A stretch of 64,000 bases of DNA from Halovenus sp037080055 (GTDB lineage Archaea > Halobacteriota > Halobacteria > Halobacteriales > Haloarculaceae): NCBI RefSeq assembly GCF_037080055.1, contig NZ_JBAOJI010000001.1:372001-436000 (forward strand). Reading direction: 5' to 3'. This document shows, piece by piece, positions 1 through 8,321 of this stretch; the stretch's first letter is position 1; each line of letters begins with the position of its first letter. Position numbers and translations under genes: made by a program. Under the pieces are notes generated by a model that worked only from the letters and a program-made list of their open reading frames with translations, was not told the origin of the DNA and searched no databases.

Positions 1-755
1 TCCTCGCCGAAGAAGTACGTGACCATTGCGACGGCGATCAGCGGCATCATGAAGCCGACCAGCGCGTGGTAGGTCGCCGCCCATGCGGCGACTTCGACGG
101 CGTAATCGCCTGCATTGGCGAATCCGCCCTCGGCGATGGCTTCCGGATACCGACCCGTCGAGAACGGCGCCTCGATACCGACGATGATCGGCGTGCCGAC
201 TGCACCGTAGGTCACGGCGATGATGTGGCCGATAATCGCCGCGATGACTGCCGCGAGCGCTGGGAATCCGAGCCCCAGAAGCAGCGGCGCGACGACCGCC
301 GCTGGGGTCCCGAACCCGGCCGCGCCCTCGATGAACGTGGCCATGAAGAACCCGAGCAGGACGATCTGAACCCGTCGGTCCTCAGAGATCCGGGCGAAGC
401 CTTTGTTGATCCTGTCGAGCGCACCGGCCTGCATCATCGTGTACAAGAGAACGATTGCACCGGCCACGATAAACAGGATCTCGAAGGCTGTCATTACGCC
501 GACGATAGACGAGGCGGCAAGCCACCGTATCGGTACGCCCCAGATTACGAAGCCGATAATGACGGCTGAGATCCAGGCGATAGGCATCGCGCGCGTCGCT
601 GGCCACAGGAATCCGACCAGAAGTACCGCCGTGATGAGCAGCGGGACGGCCGCGAGCAATAGTTGGAGCGCACCCGCCTCACCAGCGCCCGGAATCGCGC
701 TGTCTTGGAGTTGCAGCGGGACGGTCGCGAAGGCCCCGGCAACGCTTGCTATCAT
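1..755 (-). CDS. lldP: L-lactate permease (LldP family), C-terminus cut by window edge
   Basis: Membrane transporter expected to move L-lactate (or glycolate) with protons. The 251 visible residues are the N-terminal part: a run of hydrophobic segments and the family-type stretch FIEGAAGFGTPAAVVAPLL, followed by another pair of helices. LldP proteins are usually about 500-590 residues, so roughly half lies beyond the left edge. The start used is the ATG at 755; a GTG three codons upstream (764) is in frame and the frame stays open further up, so the start is not certain. A TATA-like run on the same strand lies about 225 bases upstream. Family assignment is firm; substrate is by family only. 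Confidence 0.85.
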   Translation of the reverse strand, partial: MIASVAGAFATVPLQLQDSAIPGAGEAGALQLLLAAVPLLITAVLLVGFLWPATRAMPIAWISAVIIGFVIWGVPIRWLAASSIVGVMTAFEILFIVAGAIVLLYTMMQAGALDRINKGFARISEDRRVQIVLLGFFMATFIEGAAGFGTPAAVVAPLLLGLGFPALAAVIAAIIGHIIAVTYGAVGTPIIVGIEAPFSTGRYPEAIAEGGFANAGDYAVEVAAWAATYHALVGFMMPLIAVAMVTYFFGE

Positions 756-1366
756 CGGTTCCACCCCTCTGAACTGCGTCGTTCGTATTTGCCGGTCTGT
801 GCAGTCTCGTGGTGAAGATCGTGCATATTGTGTACCCCCGTAGTGGACGAGTGTGTCAACCGACAGTCGGTCGCGACGACTCCTCAGCAACCCAGTCTCG
901 CCAGACCGACACAGGCAACGGTTGTCTTCGACTCAATTACCAGCCTCGTTACCAACTAGCGACCTATACATATGATGGGGTATAAAAATTTTCGACACAT
1001 ATAAGAATATTGTTACTTTATCACTCAGCGGACAACCCTGTAGGAGGTCCAAAATTAGGATGTTAGGATATTCATACTTGTTATGTATCATCTACCGTAG
1101 CATCTGTGGCTGTGAGCACAGCGAAAGTACCCATAGTTCCACCGGTCGGGACGCGCATGACTGTGGGAGCTGGCTACAGGTGGGGGCGACAGTCGACAGT
1201 CCGGAGGATTTGTAAGTCCTGGCGTGGAACTTCGAATTGAGCGTTCGTGGTGAGCAAATCTAGCGGATTTGTGAGCCTCGGGGCGAACGGGCGAAGCGGA
1301 CGAGCGCTGGTGATGAGTAAATCCAGCGGATTTACGAATCTCGGGGCGAACGAGCGAAGCGAGTGA
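756..1366. other. Intergenic region between lldP and tRNA-Gly
   Basis: No convincing gene. It holds a TATA-like run for the minus strand at 981-990 that could serve lldP, and a plus-strand TATA-like run near 996-1004. A 51-codon plus-strand reading frame (1060-1215) has GGAGGT about 11 bases before its ATG, but its Cys/Ser-rich translation resembles nothing I know; I treat it as unproven. The right end is the tandem repeat described separately. Confidence 0.5.
981..990 (-). promoter_or_regulatory. Putative TATA box for lldP
   Basis: The minus strand reads AATTTTTATA here, in an AT-rich patch inside GC-rich DNA. It is the best archaeal TATA-like element upstream of the permease but would leave an untranslated leader of about 200 bases, long for a haloarchaeon. 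Confidence 0.35.
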
Positions 1367-1371
1367 GCGCC
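1249..1371. repeat. Two-unit imperfect tandem repeat abutting the tRNA-Gly gene
   Basis: Two units of about 60 bases (1249-1308 and 1309-1371) share the order AAATC-AGC-GGATTT, CTCGGGGCGAAC, GCGAAGCG and GAGCGC. The second unit contains the perfect palindrome GTAAATCC-AGC-GGATTTAC at 1317-1335, and its end runs into the first bases of tRNA-Gly. The first unit ends in GAGCGCTGGTG where the second has GAGCGCCGGTG, so the duplication includes a degenerate copy of the tRNA 5' end. Confidence 0.8.
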
Positions 1372-1437
1372 GGTGGTCTAGTGGTAGGACATGAGCTTCC
1401 CAAGCTCATAGCCCGGGTTCAATTCCCGGCCGGCGCA
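1367..1437 (+). tRNA. tRNA-Gly (anticodon CCC)
   Basis: All arms can be drawn. The acceptor stem pairs GCGCCGG (1367-1373) with CCGGCGC (1430-1436), with discriminator A at 1437. The anticodon arm is TGAGC/GCTCA around the loop TTCCCAA, giving anticodon CCC for GGG codons. The T arm pairs CCGGG with CCCGG around TTCAATT. No CCA is encoded and there is no intron. A T-run follows at 1443-1449. Confidence 0.95.
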
Positions 1438-1746
1438 CTACCTCTTTTTACTCGGTTGGGTTTCCTCGCGAGCCGAAGGCTCGCGGCTCCGCCGCTCGCC
1501 TGACGAGGTCTCACTTCGTTCGACCTCGCGCTCGCTGCGGGAACCACGCCCTCGCAAAAACTAGGGGAAAAACGACCTCCGCCGTCGCTTCGCTCCGGCG
1601 GAGTGAACCGCGCTCGCTCTGCTCGCGCGGATGCTAGCGGGCCTAGAGTGGACAAAGAAAATGGAGGCTACGGTTACTGTTTGGTTACTATTTACTGTAG
1701 CAAATATTATCATCTTGATGGAACATAGAAAATATATAATTAAATC
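1438..1746. repeat. Hairpin-rich non-coding stretch after the tRNA
   Basis: No gene seen. Several perfect inverted repeats lie close together: GCGAGCC-GAA-GGCTCGC (1468-1484), CGAGGTC/GACCTCG around an 11-base loop (1504-1528), and CTCCG-G-CGGAG near 1594-1604. Base composition falls abruptly after about 1650, from GC-rich to AT-rich. The tRNA-adjacent position suggests a site of past integration, but I found no second copy of the tRNA 3' end in the window. Confidence 0.6.
1440..1450 (+). terminator. T-run downstream of tRNA-Gly
   Basis: A pyrimidine tract with five consecutive T starts a few bases after the tRNA 3' end, as is usual for archaeal transcription termination. Confidence 0.45.
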
Positions 1747-1969
1747 ATGGATGTAAGTAAAGCACATTTGAAAATTCCACTTTTGACATACAAGAGATCT
1801 TCACCACTCCGTAGTTGGATAGGTGCTTTCCTATGGGGGATACAGCAGTCTTTTATTAATTACATTAATGTATCAAGCAAATTAATATCCCAACGGTGCA
1901 TCCGGGTACAGTATCGTATTAGTTGTAATATTACTCATTCTCAGTACGTTTGTTAGCCTTCTATTCAAT
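1747..1969 (+). pseudogene. Possible 5' part of a frameshifted membrane-protein gene
   Basis: A reading frame beginning MDVSKAHLKIPLL runs from 1747 to 1956. From 1886 a second frame opens that is continuous with the membrane protein at 1970 and encodes a hydrophobic helix (residues like IVLVVILLILSTFVSLLF) without any start codon. A single indel between about 1883 and 1956 would join the two into one protein of about 230 residues. The junction cannot be proven from one sequence. Confidence 0.4.
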
Positions 1970-2455
1970 GTGGTCTGGGATAGTGTTGTAGGAACAATCT
2001 TTGGAATGGCAACGATATTTCTCCTCTATCCAACAGTCATTTATATAGGGATGACAAATCCTATACTTTCTTTTACATATGAGTGTAACGGGTGCACAAA
2101 CAGACCATTTATATTAGCAAGTACTGTTCAAACAGTTATCCTTGGGATGGTTTTTGCAGTGTACAGTTGTTCTCCGATTCCTAAGTTTATATTCCATATA
2201 GAGGCTCTTGAGTTACATCTAACTAGATGGTGGAGAATAACACAGGCTATTTTATCAATATCAATTGCGCTGGGCATTGGTTTATTTGCACAGTTTGTAA
2301 TATCTAGTCAAAATATATTCATTGTGAATTTAATTCCTCTAATCACAGTATTGGGGATAGGGATAGTGGCAATACTCGTATTTATATTTTGGAAAATGTA
2401 CTTAATTGAACTGAGTATTGACCGTAAGAGTGGAATAGGCCACCAATTCACTTGA
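1970..2455 (+). CDS. Hypothetical multi-pass membrane protein in AT-rich DNA
   Basis: I do not recognise the family. The 161 residues contain about four hydrophobic segments and a CNGC pair near residue 40 that could bind metal or form a disulfide. The only start available is GTG at 1970; the frame is open upstream to 1886 and already encodes a membrane helix, so the true N-terminus is probably further up and may have been lost through a frameshift. Codon use is AT-rich and unlike any other gene in the window, which suggests recent transfer. Confidence 0.5.
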   Translation: MVWDSVVGTIFGMATIFLLYPTVIYIGMTNPILSFTYECNGCTNRPFILASTVQTVILGMVFAVYSCSPIPKFIFHIEALELHLTRWWRITQAILSISIALGIGLFAQFVISSQNIFIVNLIPLITVLGIGIVAILVFIFWKMYLIELSIDRKSGIGHQFT

Positions 2456-2495
2456 CTTAGGGTTGGTAACGCCAGAGGACACAGAAGTCCTGCAA

Positions 2496-4205
2496 TTAAT
2501 CTGTCTCTGTGGACGTAATCTTCTCATCGGTCTCCAGCACAGCATCGTAACTCGCCGCAATCGGATACTTCCAGCCGCGGTCGAACGATTTTTTGGTTAT
2601 CCGGAGCGGCGGCGGCGTCTGCCAGCGTTTGAACTCCGAGCGGGCAATCCGTGAGAGCGCTTCGTCGACGACATGATCCGGGAACTCCCCGCGCAGGTTG
2701 TCACCGGTCGCCTGCCCGTGAATGTACGCTTCGAGAACCGGATCGAGAGCGTCGTACTCTGGGAGTTCGTCTTCGTCGGTCTGGTCCTCGCGGAGTTCCG
2801 CCGTCGGCGGTTTGTCGATGACGCGCTCGGGAATAATTGGCTCCGAACCGACCGGCGGGTGGTCGTTGTAGTACTCGGCCAGTTCGTAGACGAGGGTCTT
2901 GTAACAGTCTCCGAGTGGCGCGAGCGCGCCGACCGTATCGCCGTAGAGTGTGCAGTAGCCGACCGCCGCTTCACTTTTGTTGTCCGGCGTGAGGACAAAC
3001 GCCCCTCGGGTGTTCGCGAGTGTCATGAGGACGACCCCGCGAGCGCGGGCCTGAATGTTCTCCGCCGCCAGCCCCTCGACTGCCTCGCCCGTTGCGGATT
3101 CGATCGTCGCTTCCAGCGTTTCGACCGCTCCGCCGACCGGGACGACGTCGAACTCGATGCCGAGATTGTCCCCAACAGCGCGTGCGTCTTCGATACTGGC
3201 GTCGCTCGTGATCGTACTCGGCAGTGAGACGCCGTAGACGTGCTCGGGACCGAGTGCGTCGACCGCGAGGATGGCCGCCGCTGTCGAATCGATCCCACCG
3301 GACATTCCGATGATTACATCGTCGAAACCCGTTTTTTCCATGTAGTCGCTGACACCGAGGCGGAGTGCCTTGCGGGCCTGCGAAGCGCGCGAGGCTCTCG
3401 TCGTCGAAGCGTTCGTATCACCGCCCTCGAAGAGATCGACAGTTGCCGTCGCTTCCTCGAAGGCTGGAAATCGCTCGATAACTCGGCCCTCACCGTCGAT
3501 ACCCAGCGAGTTGCCGTCGAAGAGCAGGTCGTCGTTGCCGCCGACCTGATTGGCGAAGACAATCGGAAGATCCGTCTTGGTCGCGTGTCCCGCGAAGCGT
3601 TCGACCCGCCGCTGTGGCTTGCCGAGACTGAACGGGCTCGCCGAGAGGGTAACGAGTAGATCCGCACCGGCGTCGGCGAGTTCGCCCAGCGGGTCGATGC
3701 CGTGGCGACGCTTGCCGGTGATCGAGGCGTCGTGCCAGGCGTCTTCGCAGATGCTCACCCCGACCGTCACATCGTTGATGTCGACGGTAAGCGGTTCCCG
3801 ACCGGGATCGAAATATCGGTGTTCGTCGAAGACATCGTAAGTCGGGAGCAGTCGCTTGGCGTAGGTTGCTCGTCGCTCGCCACCAGCCAAGACCACGGCA
3901 CCGTTCTGCAGCGGTGGACCAGTCGCGAAGTCGGACTCTGTCGCCACGCCGACGATCACCGCTGGACCGGTTTCGGTCAGGGCAGCGAGTCGGTCGATAG
4001 CGGCTTCCTGTGCTGCAAGGACGCCGTTTCGGTGGAGGAGATCACGCGGTGGATAGCCCAGCACCGCGAGTTCCGGAGTGACGACCAGATCGGCACCGGC
4101 CCGACTCGCGGCTTCGATCTCGTCTTCGAGTGTGGCGAGGTTACCGGCCACATCGCCCACTATCGGATCGTGCTGTACCAGCCCCACGTGAAACGATTGT
4201 GGCAT
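2496..4205 (-). CDS. nadE: Glutamine-dependent NAD+ synthase
   Basis: Last step of NAD synthesis: amidation of deamido-NAD using ammonia from glutamine. The N-terminal half (about 1-260) is a nitrilase-type glutaminase with the triad E45 (TPELAV), K117 (YAKRLL) and C153 (GVSICEDAW). The C-terminal half is the ATP-pyrophosphatase synthase domain with SGGIDS at 302-307. At 569 residues it is full length for the two-domain type, in contrast to the short ammonia-dependent NadE of about 270 residues. The start is ATG at 4205, giving MPQSFHVGLVQHDP, the expected beginning of the glutaminase domain. Confidence 0.95.
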   Translation of the reverse strand: MPQSFHVGLVQHDPIVGDVAGNLATLEDEIEAASRAGADLVVTPELAVLGYPPRDLLHRNGVLAAQEAAIDRLAALTETGPAVIVGVATESDFATGPPLQNGAVVLAGGERRATYAKRLLPTYDVFDEHRYFDPGREPLTVDINDVTVGVSICEDAWHDASITGKRRHGIDPLGELADAGADLLVTLSASPFSLGKPQRRVERFAGHATKTDLPIVFANQVGGNDDLLFDGNSLGIDGEGRVIERFPAFEEATATVDLFEGGDTNASTTRASRASQARKALRLGVSDYMEKTGFDDVIIGMSGGIDSTAAAILAVDALGPEHVYGVSLPSTITSDASIEDARAVGDNLGIEFDVVPVGGAVETLEATIESATGEAVEGLAAENIQARARGVVLMTLANTRGAFVLTPDNKSEAAVGYCTLYGDTVGALAPLGDCYKTLVYELAEYYNDHPPVGSEPIIPERVIDKPPTAELREDQTDEDELPEYDALDPVLEAYIHGQATGDNLRGEFPDHVVDEALSRIARSEFKRWQTPPPLRITKKSFDRGWKYPIAASYDAVLETDEKITSTETD

Positions 4206-4287
4206 TCAAGCGCTAGTTGGTGTACTCATTGAATTAAATTACGGTCGTCACTGTTGGTTTTCGTCGCGAGCACCGAAAAGACTCGAA

Positions 4288-4575
4288 TTATTTGTCTGAT
4301 GGCAAGAGGCCGCCGTAGTACAACAGGTGTGCTCCGGCGGCGACCAAACCGAGTCCGAGAGCGCGAACGCGGGTCGATGCCCCTTGACGAGGCTCGAAGT
4401 CGACGCTCAGGACGAGTCTGTAACTGCGCTCGGCCAACCCGAGCAGGGTCGTCGGTGCAACGAGGTGAACGAGCCCAGTGACGACTAACAGGGCACCCGC
4501 AATCCTCGGCTGTGTCGGGTCCGAGCCCGAATCACCTGGTGACTCTTCTCGTGTATCGCTCGGTGGCTGTTTCAT
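4288..4575 (-). CDS. Small two-helix membrane protein
   Basis: Not recognised. The 95 residues start with a hydrophilic, acidic 22-residue tail followed by two hydrophobic segments (about 26-48 and 68-90) joined by a charged loop. It lies 45 bases downstream of another small membrane protein on the same strand, so the two may be co-transcribed. Confidence 0.65.
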   Translation of the reverse strand: MKQPPSDTREESPGDSGSDPTQPRIAGALLVVTGLVHLVAPTTLLGLAERSYRLVLSVDFEPRQGASTRVRALGLGLVAAGAHLLYYGGLLPSDK

Positions 4576-4620
4576 TGTTTTCGTAGAGATGATACAACAC
4601 TAACAGTCTAACGACTTCCA

Positions 4621-5097
4621 TCAGGTGAGCAACTGGTTTCCGAGGGTGACTGCCGGAACGAGAACGAGCAGGTAGCCAGCGGCCATAATCGCCCAGTCAC
4701 GGCCCGTCGTCCGCCGGCGATCCGAGGACAGTCCCGGGGCCCGCGGCAGGGGAACGAGCACGAAAAAGCCGACCATCAGGACGTACAGCACCACACCGGT
4801 GACGACGGTCGTCAGCACTGAGGAGCCGGACGCGAGCGCTTCAGTCGCAAGCGAGAGCCAGACGAAAAGTAGTCCCGTGCCGACACCGGCGAGATAGTGC
4901 GCAACAGTGCCGAGTCGGTCGGGGGCCTTATCCGGGTGAGTCTTCGTCAACACACCGGCCGCGACTCCGGGTGGCGTCTCCCCTTCCGGGAGTCGTGTCA
5001 TGATGAGATCCATTGCCAGCGTTGCGAGCACTCCGCCGACGAGGCCGATCGGAAACCGGACGACCGGTGCTGGGACAGCGACAGTCTCGGTGACCAT
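4621..5097 (-). CDS. Four-helix membrane protein, haloarchaeal hypothetical
   Basis: Not assigned to a function. The 158 residues contain four predicted membrane segments and a loop rich in Pro/Asp. I chose ATG at 5097 (MVTETVAVPAP) because the residues upstream look non-coding and would overlap the divergent promoter of the gene starting at 5167. Confidence 0.65.
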   Translation of the reverse strand: MVTETVAVPAPVVRFPIGLVGGVLATLAMDLIMTRLPEGETPPGVAAGVLTKTHPDKAPDRLGTVAHYLAGVGTGLLFVWLSLATEALASGSSVLTTVVTGVVLYVLMVGFFVLVPLPRAPGLSSDRRRTTGRDWAIMAAGYLLVLVPAVTLGNQLLT

Positions 5098-5166
5098 GCC
5101 GGGATTACGACCGCGTTCAAAAGAGGATATCGACCGCGTTGTCGGAACCACTACGGTTAATGATCC

Positions 5167-5775
5167 ATGCTCCGATTGGTAACTGTGACTCGACGGTTCA
5201 TCTCGACACAACCGGTAGAGGTCGGCGAGACGGCCCATCTTATCGAGTTGCTCTACGACGACGGCGCGCACGATGGGACGCTAATCTGTGCTGGCCACGG
5301 GGGCGCTGTCGAGCCCGGAACGGCCGAACTCGCCCTCGAAGTGGCGATGGACACCGACGACGCGAGCTGTTGGGCGACGCTCGGCTACGAGGGAGACGGC
5401 AGCGCGTTCGACCGCTTTCACCCCCCTTCGAAGGCAATCGATCCACCGAAGTATCCGCTGCTCGGCGAAATCGCCGAGAGAGGGTTCGAGCACGTCCTCA
5501 GCATCCATGGCCTCGCTGACGACGAAGTACTGGTCGGTGGGGGAGCCAATACCGCGCGGAAGGAAGCAGTCGTCGACCGACTAGACGAGGCGCTTTCAGT
5601 CCCAGTCCGCGTCGCGACTGACGGGCAGTACACCGGTACGCATCCCGAGAACTTCGTCAACTGGCTGGCCGAATCTGACGGAGGGATCCAACTCGAACTC
5701 GGACCCACCGCCAGATCAGCGCAAGCGACGGAACTCCGGCGGGCCCTCGGCGCGTTCGTCCGTTCAGCGGAGTGA
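5167..5775 (+). CDS. Poly-gamma-glutamate hydrolase-type protein (DUF867/YjqB-like)
   Basis: Likely a zinc carboxypeptidase-fold hydrolase acting on gamma-glutamyl polymers. The motif CAGHGGAVEPGTAELA (residues 41-56) supplies the family-type histidine (H44) and glutamate (E49); a second conserved block SIHG...VGGG lies near residues 113-125. At 202 residues it matches the single-domain family. Phage members degrade poly-gamma-glutamate capsules, and some haloarchaea make such polymers, but no biosynthesis genes are visible here. Substrate is inference. Confidence 0.75.
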   Translation: MLRLVTVTRRFISTQPVEVGETAHLIELLYDDGAHDGTLICAGHGGAVEPGTAELALEVAMDTDDASCWATLGYEGDGSAFDRFHPPSKAIDPPKYPLLGEIAERGFEHVLSIHGLADDEVLVGGGANTARKEAVVDRLDEALSVPVRVATDGQYTGTHPENFVNWLAESDGGIQLELGPTARSAQATELRRALGAFVRSAE

Positions 5776-5807
5776 GATCAACCTGAGGAACGAACGGCAC
5801 GCGGAAG

Positions 5808-6317
5808 TTACTCCGAGAGATAGAAGTCTGATCGCGACTTTTTGTGCGGAGAGACATCGTTAAGTTTGGCAATCTTGGCCGGACTCCGGTCTCGAACGAT
5901 GACGACATCGTAGGCTTCGTCCGCTGCGACAGTCTGTCCAACGCTGCTGACTGTCGTGACGAAGTGACCGGCGTTTTCGCTGCCAAGGAAGACCATCGAT
6001 GCGTCTTCTTTACGGGCAATCTTCCGCAGACGTTTGGCTATCGAGCCTGCTGGTGCGTACCGGTCGACGACCGTGTGCCGGAAGTTTGTACTCGGGCACA
6101 GATCGGTCACCTGCTCGTGCAGCGTCGAAACGACAGCGTTTAGATCGAACTCCTCGCCCTCCTCGATCCAGCCGCGTTCGCTGGCGTAGTCCGTGTCTCC
6201 GTCCGGAATGACACTGACAGCCAGCACATCTTCGTCGAAGACGTGCCCGAACTCTGCGGCACGAACGAGTGCCGCCTCAGCCAGTTCTGAGCCATCGAAC
6301 GGGACGAGCAGGGTCAT
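5808..6317 (-). CDS. Universal stress protein (UspA family)
   Basis: The 169 residues begin MTLLVPFDGSELAEAAL, the usual first strand and helix of the UspA fold, and the C-terminal half contains MVFLGSENAGHFVTTVSSVGQTVAA, a degenerate version of the ATP-binding G-2x-G-9x-GS loop. Cytoplasmic, role unknown. I took ATG at 6317 because it gives the canonical N-terminus. Confidence 0.85.
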   Translation of the reverse strand: MTLLVPFDGSELAEAALVRAAEFGHVFDEDVLAVSVIPDGDTDYASERGWIEEGEEFDLNAVVSTLHEQVTDLCPSTNFRHTVVDRYAPAGSIAKRLRKIARKEDASMVFLGSENAGHFVTTVSSVGQTVAADEAYDVVIVRDRSPAKIAKLNDVSPHKKSRSDFYLSE

Positions 6318-6407
6318 AATGGCATCTCGAGTATCAATAAACAAAGAACATTGGGGGGGTTCTCGGGTGCTGAGAATGCCACAGTTGGACCGCACGTCGA
6401 GAAAGAG

Positions 6408-7199
6408 TTACTCGCCCACGTTGACCGATTCGCTGTTGCCGGAAATTCGCGTCTCGCCGTCCCACTCCGCGGAGTTGTCGTCTGGCTCGTAGCCGAGCGC
6501 TTCCTTGGCCCGTTCGAGGGAGTAGTACTTGCGGTCGTTGTCGGAGATGCCGTAGACAATCTCGAAGTCGTAGTCGGCTTCGAGTGCACGCGCGTGGATC
6601 TGGGCGCAGTCGCGTGGCGAGAGCCACATTGCTTGGCCGCGTTCGTAGTCGATAGGCGGGTGGTCCTCGTTCAGATTGCCGATGCGGATGTTACAGACAG
6701 AGATGTCGTGTTGGTCGTGGAAAAAGCGGCCGATCACCTCACCAGTAGCTTTGCTGATTCCGTATCTGTTTCCGGGACGGGGGAATTCGTCGCCTTCGAG
6801 CCGGAAATCGTCGTGTTCGCGGTACATATCCGGGGTTCGGTCGTCGGTCTCGGCGGCCCCAACAGCGTGATTCGAGGAGGCGAAGATCATCTTCTCGACG
6901 CCGGCCTCGATGGCACACTCGTAGACGGTGTGCGTGCCGTCGATGTTGTTCGAGAGGACACTCTTCCAGGGGGCCTCCGGGCGTGGATCACCGGCGAGAT
7001 GGATAACTGCGTTGACATCCTCCATCGCAGGGCGGACATCGGCGTGGTCTTCGACCTCGCCGGTCCAGTAGGGAAACTCCGGTTCGTGAGCCGGCTGGCT
7101 GTGAAACATGAGTCGCCAGTCATACTCCTCGCGCAACCCGTTCAGGACTGTCCGTCCGACGTGGCCTCCTGCTCCAGTGAGTAATACCGGGTCGTCCAT
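6408..7199 (-). CDS. azf: NAD-dependent glucose-6-phosphate dehydrogenase, Azf type
   Basis: Extended short-chain dehydrogenase with the NAD-binding loop TGAGGHVG (8-15), HLAGDP after strand four, and catalytic Y146/K150 (YGISK). The whole sequence resembles the haloarchaeal enzyme described in Haloferax volcanii as Azf (archaeal zwischenferment), which oxidises glucose 6-phosphate with NAD+ in the oxidative pentose phosphate pathway. Length (263) fits. A uronate dehydrogenase or another sugar epimerase of the same family is the alternative; the symbol is by resemblance. Confidence 0.7.
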   Translation of the reverse strand: MDDPVLLTGAGGHVGRTVLNGLREEYDWRLMFHSQPAHEPEFPYWTGEVEDHADVRPAMEDVNAVIHLAGDPRPEAPWKSVLSNNIDGTHTVYECAIEAGVEKMIFASSNHAVGAAETDDRTPDMYREHDDFRLEGDEFPRPGNRYGISKATGEVIGRFFHDQHDISVCNIRIGNLNEDHPPIDYERGQAMWLSPRDCAQIHARALEADYDFEIVYGISDNDRKYYSLERAKEALGYEPDDNSAEWDGETRISGNSESVNVGE

Positions 7200-7347
7200 T
7201 CAGTTTTCACAAACACAGGGAGTAATAAGTAGCATACGATTCGGCCGTAACCTGTTGACAGCGCGCCGACAAACGGCCCACTCAGGGGCCGCTGTCGGCC
7301 CTTGCCGGGACCGACGCGCGGTTTATGCTCGGGCGGGAACGAGCAGT

Positions 7348-7707
7348 ATGAGCGAACGAGAGCCACGAAAGACCGAGGAAGCCTGTTTCGAGGCGGGGAT
7401 CAAGTTCGGGACGCTGTATCACCAGTTCGCCGGTGCACCGGTCAGCCCCGACAGCGCCGCCTCGCTTGCGGCAGCGATAGAAGAGTCAATCGAGAACCAA
7501 CCCCACTGCGAGGCCGTCCGTATCGATATGGATACCGACGCACTCGCGTCGACTATCGACGAAGGACCGGCGTCGTACACCGAACTCACGGGGAAGTTCA
7601 TGGACGTAGAGATGGACATCGAGTACGACGGAATAGCAGTAACGACGGAGATGCATATGGAAAATGGCTATCCACTGATGGAAGTGACCGGAGTCGACGA
7701 CCAGTGA
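7348..7707 (+). CDS. mptD: Dihydroneopterin aldolase, archaeal MptD type
   Basis: Cleaves 7,8-dihydroneopterin to 6-hydroxymethyl-dihydropterin and glycolaldehyde in archaeal pterin synthesis. The 119 residues carry the family block EACFEAGIKFGTLYHQFAG near the N-terminus, which holds the glutamate and histidine of the archaeal enzyme's active site, and the C-terminal EMHMENGYPLMEV. The start ATG at 7348 was chosen over in-frame upstream codons because it directly precedes the conserved block. Confidence 0.8.
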   Translation: MSEREPRKTEEACFEAGIKFGTLYHQFAGAPVSPDSAASLAAAIEESIENQPHCEAVRIDMDTDALASTIDEGPASYTELTGKFMDVEMDIEYDGIAVTTEMHMENGYPLMEVTGVDDQ

Positions 7708-7780
7708 CAGGTATTCCGTCGCCGCACTCAGGTCACTGTATTGATAAAGAATTTAGTTATCGACCGTCGAATCAGTGCAT

Positions 7781-8119
7781 ATGACAGAGTACACCGTCGA
7801 GTTCGTCGGGACCGGCGAGAGTCTGACAGTGTCGGATAAGGAAACGATTCTGAGCCGGTGCATCGAAGCGGGCATCGCACAGGAGTACTCCTGTCGGGTC
7901 GGAATGTGTCTGGCCTGTTCGGCGAAAATCGAGGAGGGCGACGTAACGCAACCTGCCGCTCGGGGACTGACACAGGCAGAGCGCGAGGAGTATGCGCTGA
8001 CCTGCATGGCCCGCCCACAGTCAGATCTCAAACTCGACCGCGGAAAATATCCGCCGAGTATCGAAAAGGAGTATCCGACGACCGACGACGGTAACGATAC
8101 CGCTGCCGCAGACGACTGA
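7781..8119 (+). CDS. Plant-type [2Fe-2S] ferredoxin
   Basis: Small soluble electron carrier. The cluster ligands are C38, C43, C46 and C75 in the spacing C-x4-C-x2-C-x28-C (YSCRVGMCLAC ... LTCMA). It lacks the long acidic N-terminal insertion of the classic halobacterial ferredoxin and has instead an acidic Asp-rich tail. ATG at 7781 is preferred to a GTG two codons upstream. Confidence 0.9.
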   Translation: MTEYTVEFVGTGESLTVSDKETILSRCIEAGIAQEYSCRVGMCLACSAKIEEGDVTQPAARGLTQAEREEYALTCMARPQSDLKLDRGKYPPSIEKEYPTTDDGNDTAAADD

Positions 8120-8321
8120 TTACCTGCTTTTATTCGGACACCTTCAGCGTTGGCCGATCCTGCCCGCGGACCGGGTGGAGACAGCAACACCACCAAACGT
8201 GGGTAATCGGAGTCGATTTGCCGTTCTCGAAGAGTAGACCCTATATGGGTGGGGGCCATAGTTAGGGGTGAACACTCGGCGCCAGTGCAGGGCTGACGAC
8301 CGAACTCGAACTCCTCAAACT

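Noticed and set aside
1060..1215. 51-codon frame with GGAGGT upstream
   Set aside because: A ribosome-binding site and a possible TATA are present but the product matches nothing and ends beside the repeat; kept only as a note.
1468..1604. CRISPR-like repeats after the tRNA
   Set aside because: The inverted repeats differ in sequence and spacing; there are no regular spacers and no cas genes.
1438..2460. Integrated element with att sites at tRNA-Gly
   Set aside because: No second copy of the tRNA 3' end and no integrase in the window, so the idea remains only a suggestion in the finding.
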